A stretch of DNA of 21,433 nucleotides from positions 600 through 22,032 of the forward strand of contig DIUN01000004.1 in NCBI GenBank assembly GCA_002423025.1. The letters run 5' to 3'. The stretch's first letter is position 1. Each line of letters opens with the position of its first letter. This document shows, one piece after another, positions 13,373 to 21,433 of this stretch. This DNA comes from Sphingomonadales bacterium UBA6157. Lineage in GTDB: Bacteria > Pseudomonadota > Alphaproteobacteria > Sphingomonadales > Sphingomonadaceae. Both the position numbers and the translations under genes were made by a program. Under the pieces are notes generated by a model that was not told the origin of the DNA, did not search any database, and was given only the letters and a program-made list of their open reading frames with translations.

Positions 13373-15576
13373 TTCTGGACAGTTCGGACCTGCCGCCGCC
13401 GCGTCGTTGGCCTCTTGTCCTGGCGCTGCTGGCTGCGCTTGGCTGGCTGCTGTTGTCGCTGCTCGCCATGTCCCCGCTTGTTCCCGGCCTGGTTCTGCCG
13501 GCGGTGATGGGCAACATCGCTATCGGCCTTGGCGTGGCGCTCAACCTGGCGGCGCCGCTGGCTGTCATCTTTTTCGTCGCCCTGCATCTGCGCGAGAGAA
13601 GCGGAGACCGCGCCGCCCGGACCGCGTTGATGGCCGAGCATATGCGCTACACCGAGATCAAGCTCGATCAGGGCGCCGTGGCGATGGCGATGCTGGAGAG
13701 CCGCATCGAGACCCTGGCCGAACGCCTCGCCGCCGCCGCCGAGCCTGTGCAGCGCCAGCACGAGACACTGGGCAGCGCGCTCGGCCAGCTTGATGCTGCC
13801 AGCGCTGCGCTCTCTGCTGTTGCCGCCCGCACCGAGGCCGCTTCGGCACAGCTGGGTGACACGACGCCCGCCGCAACGGCGCAGGCCGAACAGCTCGCCG
13901 CGCTGCTCACCCGCAGTGGGGACGACCTGCGCGGCCAGCTGGCGGAAACCGATGCCATGCTGGCAGCACTTACCGCCCGGCTGCAGGAGGCCGAGGCCCA
14001 GGCCCGCACCGCCTCAGCCGAAACCACCACCAGCATTGCCGCGATCGCCGATGCCAGCCTGCGTGCGCAGGATGCCATGGTGACGCCGCTGGCCGATCTG
14101 CGCGGCGGCGTGGAGTCAGCACTGGCAGCCGCGGCCGCTGCGCTGGAGCACAGCCGCGCCAGCCTGCAGCAGCAGACGGACACGCTGAACGCCAGCCTCG
14201 CGGCCCAGTCTGCCGCGCTGGGCAGCAATGCCGCCCAACAGGCCGGGCTTCTCGTCGCAAGTGTCGAGCAGGCGCGCGCCGGCATCGAGGCGATGGGCAA
14301 CGAAGCTGCCACGGCAATCGACGCGCGGCTCGCCGTGCTGCTGGCGGACATCAAGAAGCTCGGACTGGCGCTGGATGACCAGGCCGCGCACACGCATGAG
14401 ATCATCGACGAGATCGGCCGCAACTTCGGCATTGTCGATGCCAAGCTCGGCAACAGCACCAACACTGGCAATGCCGCGCTGGAATCGATCACCGTGCGGC
14501 TCGAGGATGCCCGTGACGCCATTCACAAGCTGAGCGAGCCGATCAGCGGCACAGAGGCGGCGCTGGCGGCGGTGGAGAACAGGCTTGCCGACGTCGGCAG
14601 CACCGCCGGCACGACGCTGGCCATGCTGGACGAGGCACTGCCCGCCGCCCTGCCCCGTCTCGATGCCATCGCCGGCGAGCTTGTCCTGCTCCACGAATCC
14701 GCCAGTGCGCTTGCAGCGCCCATCAGCAGCAGCGGCGAGACCATAGAAGCAGCGCAGGGCCGGCTTGAAGCGGCTCGCGCGGCGCTTGAGAGGGCCGCGA
14801 TCGTACTTGGTGGACAGCTGGAGGCCGCCCGCGCCGCCATCGCCGAGATCGAGACGCTCACCGGCAATGCCTCGCTCACCGCCTCCACAGATCTCATCGA
14901 CGTGTTCGGCCGCGTCCGCGACGTGGCAACGCAAACCGCCGGCACCATGCGCGAGACGCTCTCGGGCGTCATCACCGAGGCAGAGGCGGCGCTTGACCGG
15001 GCCGGCAGCGCGCGGGCCGAAGCGGCGTTCGGCGCACCGATCCGCGCCCATATCGAAAGTCTGGAAGCTGCGCACCAGCGCGCCGCCGGTGCCGCGCAGG
15101 CCGCTGCCGAGCGTGTCGCCGAGCGGCTGCTCTCCCTCACCGGCACCATCGCCGGCGTTGAGGCGCGCATCGACGAGGTGGACACGCGCTTCGATATCCG
15201 CGAACGCAACACCCTCGCCCGGCGCTCGAAGCTGATGCTGGACTCGTTGCAGGCAGCCGCCATCGACCTGACCCGGCTGCTGGCGCTGGATATCGAGGAT
15301 TCCGCCTGGGACGAGTATCTGAAGGGCGACAAGAGCATCTTTGCCCGCCGCATCAGCCAGCGGCTGGATGGCGAGACTCTGCGCTCCATCAATCGCCATG
15401 CCGCGCATGATGCCGAGTTCCGCATCGAGGCGGTGCGCTATGTCGAGGAGTTCGAGGCGCTGATCGGCCATGTGATGACCGACCGGGAAGGCCGCAGCCT
15501 CGCGATGACGCTGCTCTCGTCCGATACCGGCAAGCTCTACCTGGCGCTCAAGGAAGCGGTGGAGCGCGCCGACTGA
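13369..15576 (+). CDS. Large membrane-anchored coiled-coil protein of unknown function
   Basis: No named family was recognised. The 735-residue protein has a short N-terminal tail, two hydrophobic segments (about 14-36 and 43-73), then about 500 residues rich in Ala, Glu, Gln and Leu with heptad-like spacing, indicating long coiled coil. It ends in a compositionally different domain of about 127 residues (from DIRERNTLARRSK) that contains Trp, Tyr and charged blocks such as SAWDEYLKGDKSIFARRI and looks conserved and folded. The likely topology is membrane-anchored with a long cytoplasmic or periplasmic rod. The GTG at 13369 overlaps the preceding TGA stop (GTGA), implying translational coupling to the phosphotransferase. 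GGGGAG at 13362-13367 is too close to the GTG; CTG at 13375 would have better spacing. The gene converges on DUF1467 with a six-base gap. Confidence 0.8.
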   Translation: MILDSSDLPPPRRWPLVLALLAALGWLLLSLLAMSPLVPGLVLPAVMGNIAIGLGVALNLAAPLAVIFFVALHLRERSGDRAARTALMAEHMRYTEIKLDQGAVAMAMLESRIETLAERLAAAAEPVQRQHETLGSALGQLDAASAALSAVAARTEAASAQLGDTTPAATAQAEQLAALLTRSGDDLRGQLAETDAMLAALTARLQEAEAQARTASAETTTSIAAIADASLRAQDAMVTPLADLRGGVESALAAAAAALEHSRASLQQQTDTLNASLAAQSAALGSNAAQQAGLLVASVEQARAGIEAMGNEAATAIDARLAVLLADIKKLGLALDDQAAHTHEIIDEIGRNFGIVDAKLGNSTNTGNAALESITVRLEDARDAIHKLSEPISGTEAALAAVENRLADVGSTAGTTLAMLDEALPAALPRLDAIAGELVLLHESASALAAPISSSGETIEAAQGRLEAARAALERAAIVLGGQLEAARAAIAEIETLTGNASLTASTDLIDVFGRVRDVATQTAGTMRETLSGVITEAEAALDRAGSARAEAAFGAPIRAHIESLEAAHQRAAGAAQAAAERVAERLLSLTGTIAGVEARIDEVDTRFDIRERNTLARRSKLMLDSLQAAAIDLTRLLALDIEDSAWDEYLKGDKSIFARRISQRLDGETLRSINRHAAHDAEFRIEAVRYVEEFEALIGHVMTDREGRSLAMTLLSSDTGKLYLALKEAVERAD

Positions 15577-15582
15577 GGCGGC

Positions 15583-15876
15583 TCAGCGGGAGGCAGCATC
15601 CTCATAGGGGCCGGTGTTCTCCCAGCCCGGAATGTCCTCGATACCCACCCAGCCGGCCACGTAATTGGCGTAGAACAGCGCGAACAGGCTGGTCGAGATG
15701 ATCGTCGTCCAGAGCAGCTTCTTGCCCAGCATCGGGTTGGCCGGGGCAGAATCCGCCTCACCCGGCGCCGGCTCGCCGCCTGCCTCGCGCGTCGTGCGTA
15801 CCCCGAAGGGCAGCACGGCGAACAAGGTGATCACCCAGAACAGCAGGTAGATCGCGACGACGGATACCGGCTTCAT
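15583..15876 (-). CDS. DUF1467 family small membrane protein
   Basis: The 97-residue protein has two hydrophobic segments (about 4-24 and 53-74) separated by an acidic, Pro/Gly-rich linker. It has the alphaproteobacterial pattern near the N terminus (FWVITLFAVLPFGVRT) that defines DUF1467. Its function is unknown. The family is typically found downstream of rnj in alphaproteobacteria, as here. The ATG lies six bases after the rnj stop, so it is probably the last gene of the nuo-birA-coaX-rnj operon. Confidence 0.9.
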   Translation of the reverse strand: MKPVSVVAIYLLFWVITLFAVLPFGVRTTREAGGEPAPGEADSAPANPMLGKKLLWTTIISTSLFALFYANYVAGWVGIEDIPGWENTGPYEDAASR

Positions 15877-15882
15877 CGAAGA

Positions 15883-17541
15883 TTACCCGGCGCTCTGCAG
15901 CCGCACGACCTGCACGTCCGTAACCGGCTTCTTGCCCGTCCACTCCCTGGCGACACGGCGCACCGCGAGCCGGATGCCCTCGGCATACTTCTCGGGCTTG
16001 CTGGAATCGCCCTGCTTGGCAGCCTTGCTGGCAGCCTCGGCACATTCGGCGAGGAAGTCGGTCTTGTCCTCCTCCACCGGCACGCCGTGGGCGACGATCC
16101 GCGGGATGGCGGCAAGCTTGCCCTTGGCATCGATGACGATGGTGGCGGACATGAAGCCGTTCATCATCAGGCGGCGACGCTCGATGATGGTGATGCCGTC
16201 GGCAGGCAGGATGACATCGCCATCGAGCAGCAGCCGGCCGACCTTCTCATGGCTGAGCAGCTTGGGGCCATCGGGCGCCAGGCGGATGGCGCTGCCGTTT
16301 ATCGGCACCATCGCCTTCTTGACGCCGGCGGCCTTGGCGACCTTGGCGTGCTCCTCCATGTGGCGACGCTCGCCGTGCACCGGAATGGCGATCTCGGGCC
16401 GGATCCACTCGTACATGGCTTCCAGCTCCGGGCGGCCAGGGTGACCGGAGACGTGCACATGCGCCTGCTTTTCCGTGATCACCTCGATACCGCGAGTCGC
16501 CAGCATGTTCTGCACCCGGCCGATCGCCAGTTCGTTGCCGGGAATCTGCTTCGAGGAATAGATGACCAGATCACCCTTCTCGAGCTTGATCTGCGGGTGG
16601 CTGCCATCGGCGATGCGGCTCAGCGCGGCGGCGGGCTCGCCCTGCGCGCCGGTGCAGAGCACCAGCACCTTGCCCGGATCCATGTTGGCAGCGGCCTCCC
16701 AGCTCAGCGTCGGCGGCATGTCCTTGAGGTAGCCGGTGGCCTTGGCGACCTGGGTGATGCGGTCCATCGAGCGGCCGGCCAGCACCAGATGACGGCCGGT
16801 CTCCTTGGCGACAAAGCCCAGCGTGGCGAGCCGCGCCGCGTTGGAGGCAAAGGTGGTGACGACCACGCGCCCGGTCTTGCGGGCCTTGACGACCTTCAGC
16901 AGCCCGGCGCGCACATCCGTCTCGCTGCCCGAAGCCTCGGTGTTGAAGACGTTGGTGGAATCGCCGACCATGGCGAGGACGCCACTGTCCCCGATGGCGG
17001 TCAGTTCCGCCGCGCTGGCCGGGTTGCCGAGCAACGGGCCATCATCGAGCTTCCAGTCCCCGGTGTGGAAAATCCTGCCATAGGGCGTGTCAATGACAAG
17101 CGCGTTGCCCTCCGGAATCGAGTGCGCCAGCGCGACGTAACGAAAGCCGAAATCGCCAAGCTGCAGCGTGCCGCCCATCGGAATGATGTGCAGCTTCACT
17201 TCCTTGGAGAGGCCCTCTTCATCGAGCTTCTTGCGGATGAGGCCGGCGGTGAACGGCGTCGCATAGAGCGGCACGCCCAGATCGGCCGCGAGATACGGAA
17301 TGGCGCCGATATGGTCCTCATGGCCATGGGTGAGGACGATGCCGAGCAGATCCTTGGCGCGCTCCTCGATGAAGCTCAGGTCCGGCAGCACCAGATCGAC
17401 GCCAGGGTAGGACGGATCGGCAAAGGTCATGCCGAGATCGACCATCACCCACTTGCCGTTGCAGCCGTAGAGATTGACATTCATGCCGATCTCGCCTGAA
17501 CCGCCAAGCGGCAGGAAGATCAGTTCTTTTCCAGGTTTCAT
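15883..17541 (-). CDS. rnj: Ribonuclease J
   Basis: RNase J is a metallo-beta-lactamase/beta-CASP nuclease with 5'-3' exonuclease and endonuclease activity in mRNA turnover and rRNA maturation. The 552-residue length is typical. Zinc-site residues are visible in HGHEDH (72-77), His140 in AHSIPEG and Asp162 in HTGDWKLD. The beta-CASP part includes the DSTNVF block and SSKQIPGNE, followed by HVSGHPGR and PVHGERRHMEEH; a C-terminal domain completes the protein. The ATG shares its A with the coaX TAA stop (TAATG). There is no Shine-Dalgarno sequence, only an A-rich tract including seven consecutive A, so translation probably depends on reinitiation after coaX. Confidence 0.96.
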   Translation of the reverse strand: MKPGKELIFLPLGGSGEIGMNVNLYGCNGKWVMVDLGMTFADPSYPGVDLVLPDLSFIEERAKDLLGIVLTHGHEDHIGAIPYLAADLGVPLYATPFTAGLIRKKLDEEGLSKEVKLHIIPMGGTLQLGDFGFRYVALAHSIPEGNALVIDTPYGRIFHTGDWKLDDGPLLGNPASAAELTAIGDSGVLAMVGDSTNVFNTEASGSETDVRAGLLKVVKARKTGRVVVTTFASNAARLATLGFVAKETGRHLVLAGRSMDRITQVAKATGYLKDMPPTLSWEAAANMDPGKVLVLCTGAQGEPAAALSRIADGSHPQIKLEKGDLVIYSSKQIPGNELAIGRVQNMLATRGIEVITEKQAHVHVSGHPGRPELEAMYEWIRPEIAIPVHGERRHMEEHAKVAKAAGVKKAMVPINGSAIRLAPDGPKLLSHEKVGRLLLDGDVILPADGITIIERRRLMMNGFMSATIVIDAKGKLAAIPRIVAHGVPVEEDKTDFLAECAEAASKAAKQGDSSKPEKYAEGIRLAVRRVAREWTGKKPVTDVQVVRLQSAG

Positions 17542-18323
17542 TAAGTTTTTTTCTTTTCGTTCAGTGTGTTGATGCGGATAAGCCCGCGAATGGTAAGGTC
17601 GCCATCAACGGCGTCGATGGCCGATGTGTGACGGTGAAACAATGTGGCAAGACCGCCAGTCGCAATAACCTTGGCAGGAGCGCCCAGCTCTGCCCCAATC
17701 CGCGCCACCAGGCCTTCGATCAGGCCGACATAGCCCCAGAACACCCCGGATTGCATGGCATGGACCGTGCCCTTGCCGATCACCCCCAGCCCTTCGGCCG
17801 GCGGCTCCACGGCGATGCGCGGCAGCTTCGCTGCTGCCATATATAGGGCATCCATCGACAGATTGATACCCGGAGCGATAACGCCGCCCACATAGGCCCC
17901 GTCCACCACCACATCAAAGGTGGTCGCGGTGCCGAAATCGACGATGACCAGATTGCCCGCATGCTCGGCCTGCGCGGCGACCGCATTGACGATCCGGTCC
18001 GCCCCCACTTCAGCCGGATTCGGCATGTCGATGCGCAGGCCATACTCCAGCCCCTGCGCGACCACGATCGGCTCGACATTGAAATATTTGCGGCACAGGC
18101 GCTGCAGGTTGAACAGCGTCGGCGGCACCACCGTCGCGATGATCGCGGCATCGATGAGCGTGCGCTCCACGCCCTCCAGCTGCATCAGCTGGTGCAGCCA
18201 CACGGCATATTCATCGGCCGTGCGCTGGCCATCGGTGCTGATCCGCCAGCGCCAGCGGATGGCCTCCCCCTCGCAGATGGCAAAGACGATATTGGTATTG
18301 CCGACATCGATGGCGAGCAGCAT
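17541..18323 (-). CDS. coaX: Type III pantothenate kinase
   Basis: CoaX phosphorylates pantothenate, the first step of coenzyme A synthesis; type III enzymes have an ASKHA fold and need a monovalent cation. The 260-residue protein shows the phosphate-binding DVGNTN (6-11), PNPAEVGADR (101-110), DFGTATT (129-135) and GGVIAPG (147-153). The ATG at 18323 is preceded by GGAG seven bases upstream and gives the normal MLLAIDVGNTN start. The C terminus ends in a lysine-rich NEKKKT encoded by an A-rich stretch that also leads into the rnj start. It lies 31 bases after birA and is probably co-transcribed with it. Confidence 0.96.
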   Translation of the reverse strand: MLLAIDVGNTNIVFAICEGEAIRWRWRISTDGQRTADEYAVWLHQLMQLEGVERTLIDAAIIATVVPPTLFNLQRLCRKYFNVEPIVVAQGLEYGLRIDMPNPAEVGADRIVNAVAAQAEHAGNLVIVDFGTATTFDVVVDGAYVGGVIAPGINLSMDALYMAAAKLPRIAVEPPAEGLGVIGKGTVHAMQSGVFWGYVGLIEGLVARIGAELGAPAKVIATGGLATLFHRHTSAIDAVDGDLTIRGLIRINTLNEKKKT

Positions 18324-18354
18324 CAGGTGTCTCCCAAGCTTCCGGGTAGAGGCA

Positions 18355-19068
18355 TCATAGCGCAAAAACCTCGCCGGCATGGATGGCGCGCACGCTGCCG
18401 TCATCGAGCCGCAGCGCCAGCGCGCCATCGGCATCGATACCATCGAACCGGCCCTCGATGCTCTCCGTACCAAGCCGGGCGACAACGCGCTCGCCCAGCC
18501 CGGCCGCCTGCTCAAGCCAGCGGCTGCGGATGGGCGCAAAGCCCTGCGCCTCCCAAAGCCCGCGATATTCGGCAAAGGCCGTCATCAGCGCCTGCACCAC
18601 GGCCAGCGGCGCCGGGTTGCCAAGGCCGGCAGCAGCAAGCGAGATCGCCGGCCGCTCGGTATCGGCCGGATGCTGCGCAATGTTGGCGCCAAAGCCGATG
18701 ATGAGGTGCTGCCCGCTGCGCTCAAGCAGGATGCCCGAAACCTTGGCGCCATCGAGCAGCAGGTCATTGGGCCATTTCAGCCTGATGCGCGCATCGGCAG
18801 CGCCGCTTGCCGCCACCAGCGCCGTGCGCAGCGCCAGCGCGGCTACAAAGGAGAGCTGCTGGGCCGGCGGCTCCGCAAGGGGGTGGACAAGAACCGAGGC
18901 CATCAGGTTTCCGGCGCCGTCGTTCCAGGCGCGGCCACGGCGGCCACGGCCCGCCGTCTGCTTGTCAGTGAGCACCCAATGCCCATCGGGCAGCGTATCG
19001 GCGCGGGCCAGCAGCCAGTCGTTCGTCGAGCCCACCTCGGCGAGGTGGGTCAAATTCGCGCCGGTCAA
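18355..19068 (-). CDS. birA: Biotin-[acetyl-CoA-carboxylase] ligase (BirA, group I)
   Basis: BirA activates biotin with ATP and transfers it to the biotin carboxyl carrier protein of acetyl-CoA carboxylase. The 237-residue protein lacks an N-terminal helix-turn-helix domain, so it should be a ligase only and not a repressor. Visible motifs are EVGSTND (11-17), the biotinyl-AMP loop GRGRRGRAW (40-48), KWPNDLLL (98-105) and GAKVSGILLE (107-116). The start is uncertain: TTG at 19068 follows the nuoN TAG directly and is in the same frame, and a second TTG lies at 19053. No ATG is available before the conserved core. Translation may rely on coupling to nuoN. Confidence 0.92.
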   Translation of the reverse strand: MTGANLTHLAEVGSTNDWLLARADTLPDGHWVLTDKQTAGRGRRGRAWNDGAGNLMASVLVHPLAEPPAQQLSFVAALALRTALVAASGAADARIRLKWPNDLLLDGAKVSGILLERSGQHLIIGFGANIAQHPADTERPAISLAAAGLGNPAPLAVVQALMTAFAEYRGLWEAQGFAPIRSRWLEQAAGLGERVVARLGTESIEGRFDGIDADGALALRLDDGSVRAIHAGEVFAL

Positions 19069-20532
19069 CTAGCCGCCGATCTGGAACAGCGAGGCGGACG
19101 CACGCGAAGCCGCCGCGACCAGCGGGGTCATCACCAGCATGCCGATGGGCGAGCAGAACAGTGCCGCCGCGGCAATCATCGCGCCATTGGTGCGGCCGCC
19201 CTCGCTGGTCACCGCCACGCCCGGCGCATCGAAATACATGATCTTGACCAGACGCAGGTAATAATAGGCCGCGACCACCGAGGCGACAAAGCCGATGAGC
19301 GCCAGCGGCACGAGCCCGGCCGCGACCGCCGCCTGGAACACCGCGAACTTCGGCCAGAATCCGAGAAGCGGCGGAATGCCGGCAAGGCTGAACATGAAGA
19401 TCGCCAGCGCCGCCGCCAGGCCCGGCCGCACCCGTGACAGGCCGGCGAGATCGCTCATCAGCTCAACCGGCGCACCATCGGCGCGGCGCAGCTGCAGGAC
19501 GACGAGGAAGCTGCCCAGCGTCATGGCGAGATAGACGGAGGTGTAGAACAGCAGCGCCTCGATGCCGAGCGGCGTGGCAGCGGCAAGCCCGACCAGCGCA
19601 AAGCCGATATTGGCGATGGAGGAGTAAGCCAGCAGCCGCTTGATGTTGGTCTGGCCGATGGCGGCCACCGCCCCCAGCACCATCGAGGCGATGGAGAGGA
19701 AGATGATGATCTGCTGCCAATCGATGATCATCGGGCCGAAGCCGACGACCAGCACGCGGACCAGCAGGCCGAGCGCCGCGGCCTTCGGGGCTGCCGAGAA
19801 GAAGGCGGCGACGGGAGTCGGCGCGCCTTCGTAAACGTCCGGCGTCCACATATGGAACGGCACGGCCGAGATCTTGAAGGCGAGCCCGGATAGGATGAAC
19901 ACCAGGCCGAACAGCACGCCCAGCGAGCGCTCGCTCTGGCCACCGAGCACGGCGTGGATGACATCGAAATTGGTGGTGCCGGCAAAGCCGTAAACCAGTG
20001 TGCAACCATAGAGCAGGATGCCCGAGGCCAGCGCGCCGAGCACGAAATACTTCAGCCCAGCCTCCGAGGAGCGCGCCTCGCCGCGGTGGAACGCCGCGAG
20101 CACATAGGCCGCAAGGCTCTGCAATTCGAGGCCGACATAGAGCGACAGCAGATCATTTGCCGAGACCATCATGCACATGCCGAGCGTGGCGAGCATGAGC
20201 AGCACCGGATACTCGAAGCGGCCGGTTTTTGCGGTGGCGAGATAGGGCAAGGCCAGCAGCATCGAGGCGCCGGCGGACACGAGGATCAGCACCTTGAGGA
20301 ACGCCGAGAAGCCATCGGCCACATACATGCCCTCGAAGGCCAGCATCGGGGCAAGCGGATCATCAAGCAGCGTGAAGCCGGCGATGGCGAGGATCAGCAC
20401 ACTCACCCAGGTCAGGGCTGCGAGGGCCTTGTCCCGCCCGCCAAAGGTGCCGAGCATGAGGATGAACAGCGAGCCGGCGGTGAGCACGGCCTCGGGGGCG
20501 GCAACGCTGATCGAGGCGAAGGTGGGATGCAT
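19069..20532 (-). CDS. nuoN: NADH-quinone oxidoreductase subunit N
   Basis: NuoN is one of the three antiporter-like membrane subunits of respiratory complex I that pump protons. The 487-residue protein is hydrophobic throughout, with about 14 predicted helices. Conserved blocks include SLYVGLELQSLAAYVLAAFHR, FKISAVPFHMWTPDVYEGAPTP (with the functional Lys in the broken helix), NIKRLLAYSSIANIGFALVG and AGIPPLLGFWPKF. The ATG at 20532 shares its A with the nuoM TGA stop (TGATG). It ends with TAG followed at once by birA. The gene closes the nuo operon in the usual order nuoM-nuoN. Confidence 0.97.
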   Translation of the reverse strand: MHPTFASISVAAPEAVLTAGSLFILMLGTFGGRDKALAALTWVSVLILAIAGFTLLDDPLAPMLAFEGMYVADGFSAFLKVLILVSAGASMLLALPYLATAKTGRFEYPVLLMLATLGMCMMVSANDLLSLYVGLELQSLAAYVLAAFHRGEARSSEAGLKYFVLGALASGILLYGCTLVYGFAGTTNFDVIHAVLGGQSERSLGVLFGLVFILSGLAFKISAVPFHMWTPDVYEGAPTPVAAFFSAAPKAAALGLLVRVLVVGFGPMIIDWQQIIIFLSIASMVLGAVAAIGQTNIKRLLAYSSIANIGFALVGLAAATPLGIEALLFYTSVYLAMTLGSFLVVLQLRRADGAPVELMSDLAGLSRVRPGLAAALAIFMFSLAGIPPLLGFWPKFAVFQAAVAAGLVPLALIGFVASVVAAYYYLRLVKIMYFDAPGVAVTSEGGRTNGAMIAAAALFCSPIGMLVMTPLVAAASRASASLFQIGG

Positions 20533-21433
20533 CAGTGAGCCGCTTCCATGGCGTTATGGGCCGCGACCGGCGCTGCGTTCGGCGCTGCGTTCGGCACTGG
20601 GGGCAAACCGCGCACGATGGTCATGTCTGTCGGCAAGGTTGCGAGCGCACGGCCTTCGAGGCGGCCGAGGATGCTGGCGATGGCCGGCTTCATCGGGTCC
20701 TGGAAACTGGCGGGGTAGATGCCCATCCACAGCACCGCGGCCACGATGGGCGCCAGGATCGCCACTTCACGCACGGAAAGATCGGGCATGGCGCGCGTAT
20801 CTTCCCCGGCAGCAGCGCCGAACACCACGCGGCGATAGAGCCAGAGCATATAGGCCGCGCCGAGGATGATGCCGGTCGTCATCACCAGCGTCGCCCAGGT
20901 CGAGGTCTGGTACAGGCCGATCAGCACCAGGAACTCGGCGACGAACCCGCTGGTCGCCGGCAGTCCGACGGACGCCATGGTGAAGAACATGAACATCAGC
21001 GCATATTTGGGCATGGTATCGGCAAGGCCGCCATAACGGGCGATCTCGCGCGTGTGCAGCCGATCGTAGATGACGCCGACGCACAGGAAGAGCGCACCCG
21101 AGACAAGGCCATGGCTGAGCATCATCATCAGCGAGCCTTCGATGCCCTGCTGGTTGAGCGCGAACAGCCCGGCCGTGACGAACGCCATATGGGCGATGGA
21201 CGAATAGGCGATAAGCTTCTTCATATCGGACTGCACCAGCGCGACGAGCGAGGTGTAGACCACGGCCACCATCGAGAGACCCAGCACCAGCCAGATGAGC
21301 TGCGCCGAAGCATCCGGGAACATCGGCAGCGAGAAGCGCACAAAGCCGTAGCTGCCAAGCTTGAGCAGCACGCCGGCCAGGATGACCGAGCCGGCGGTCG
21401 GCGCTTCCACGTGCGCATCCGGCAGCCAGGTGT
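20532..21433 (-). CDS. nuoM: NADH-quinone oxidoreductase subunit M (5'-truncated)
   Basis: NuoM is a proton-pumping antiporter-like subunit of complex I. The frame is open to the window edge, so the N-terminal part lies outside; about 299 C-terminal residues remain. The fragment begins TWLPDAHVEAPTAGSV, the diagnostic broken-helix region of NuoM, followed by DMKKLIAYSSIAHM and SGFVAEFLVLIG. The C-terminal tail is Ala/Pro/Asn-rich and carries a short tandem NAAP repeat. The TGA stop overlaps the nuoN start by one base. Confidence 0.97.
   Translation of the reverse strand, partial: TWLPDAHVEAPTAGSVILAGVLLKLGSYGFVRFSLPMFPDASAQLIWLVLGLSMVAVVYTSLVALVQSDMKKLIAYSSIAHMAFVTAGLFALNQQGIEGSLMMMLSHGLVSGALFLCVGVIYDRLHTREIARYGGLADTMPKYALMFMFFTMASVGLPATSGFVAEFLVLIGLYQTSTWATLVMTTGIILGAAYMLWLYRRVVFGAAAGEDTRAMPDLSVREVAILAPIVAAVLWMGIYPASFQDPMKPAIASILGRLEGRALATLPTDMTIVRGLPPVPNAAPNAAPVAAHNAMEAAH
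20569..20592. repeat. Perfect tandem duplication of a 12-base unit in the nuoM 3' end
   Basis: GGCGCTGCGTTC occurs twice in direct succession (20569-20580 and 20581-20592). On the minus strand it encodes two copies of a four-residue NAAP-type unit in the variable C-terminal tail of NuoM, so the frame is kept. It is probably a replication-slippage product in a tolerant region. Confidence 0.75.

Noticed and set aside
14116..15471. Minus-strand open frame (451 codons) opposite the coiled-coil gene
   Set aside because: The plus-strand reading has ordered membrane segments, heptad pattern and a folded C-terminal domain; the antisense product is low-complexity and has no motif.
16087..17499. Plus-strand open frame (470 codons) opposite rnj
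   Set aside because: It is antisense to an intact RNase J with all catalytic residues; the product is His/Asp/Gly-rich with no domain.
17541..18575. Extended minus-strand frame placing the coaX start at 18575
   Set aside because: The added 84 residues overlap birA in another frame; the ATG at 18323 has a good ribosome-binding site and gives the standard MLLAIDVGNTN start.

Overview
The window reads as a gene-dense, high-GC chromosomal segment from an alphaproteobacterium, most likely Sphingomonadales. The evidence is the gene order (moaC-moeA-lexA, gltX-gltA, and nuoM-nuoN-birA-coaX-rnj-DUF1467), an alphaproteobacterial SOS box (GTTC-N7-GTTC) in front of lexA, and the protein sequences. No tRNA, rRNA, CRISPR array, insertion sequence or phage gene was seen. 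No stretch longer than about 300 bases lacks a gene; the longest gap is 266 bases, at 2773-3038.

Positions 1-4118: molybdenum cofactor genes moaC (5'-truncated by the window edge) and moeA, then lexA with its own promoter and SOS operator inside and just after the end of moeA. A convergent small six-helix membrane protein of unknown function follows, then a divergently transcribed old yellow enzyme-type ene reductase. Positions 4115-9156: comEC on the minus strand, divergent from gltX-gltA on the plus strand, closed by a strong hairpin terminator that looks usable from both sides.

Positions 9155-15576 are the most interesting part. On the minus strand, in transcription order, lie a CDP-alcohol phosphotransferase carrying an extra N-terminal nucleotidyltransferase-like domain, a myo-inositol-1-phosphate synthase, and a stand-alone cytidylyltransferase resembling inositol-1-phosphate cytidylyltransferase. 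Divergent from them, on the plus strand, are a second CDP-alcohol phosphotransferase with an intact catalytic motif and a translationally coupled 735-residue membrane-anchored coiled-coil protein. Together the enzymes predict glucose-6-phosphate to inositol-1-phosphate to CDP-inositol to an inositol phosphodiester. The product may be an inositol phospho(sphingo)lipid or a di-inositol-phosphate-type solute. The chemistry is inferred from families, and the final acceptor is unknown.

Positions 15583-21433 (minus strand) form a tightly packed housekeeping operon: end of nuoM (truncated by the window edge), nuoN, birA, coaX, rnj and a DUF1467 gene. Junctions include TGATG (nuoM/nuoN), TAG immediately followed by TTG in the same frame (nuoN/birA), and TAATG after an A7 tract (coaX/rnj). 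Complex I subunits, biotin ligase, pantothenate kinase and RNase J are thus probably co-transcribed.
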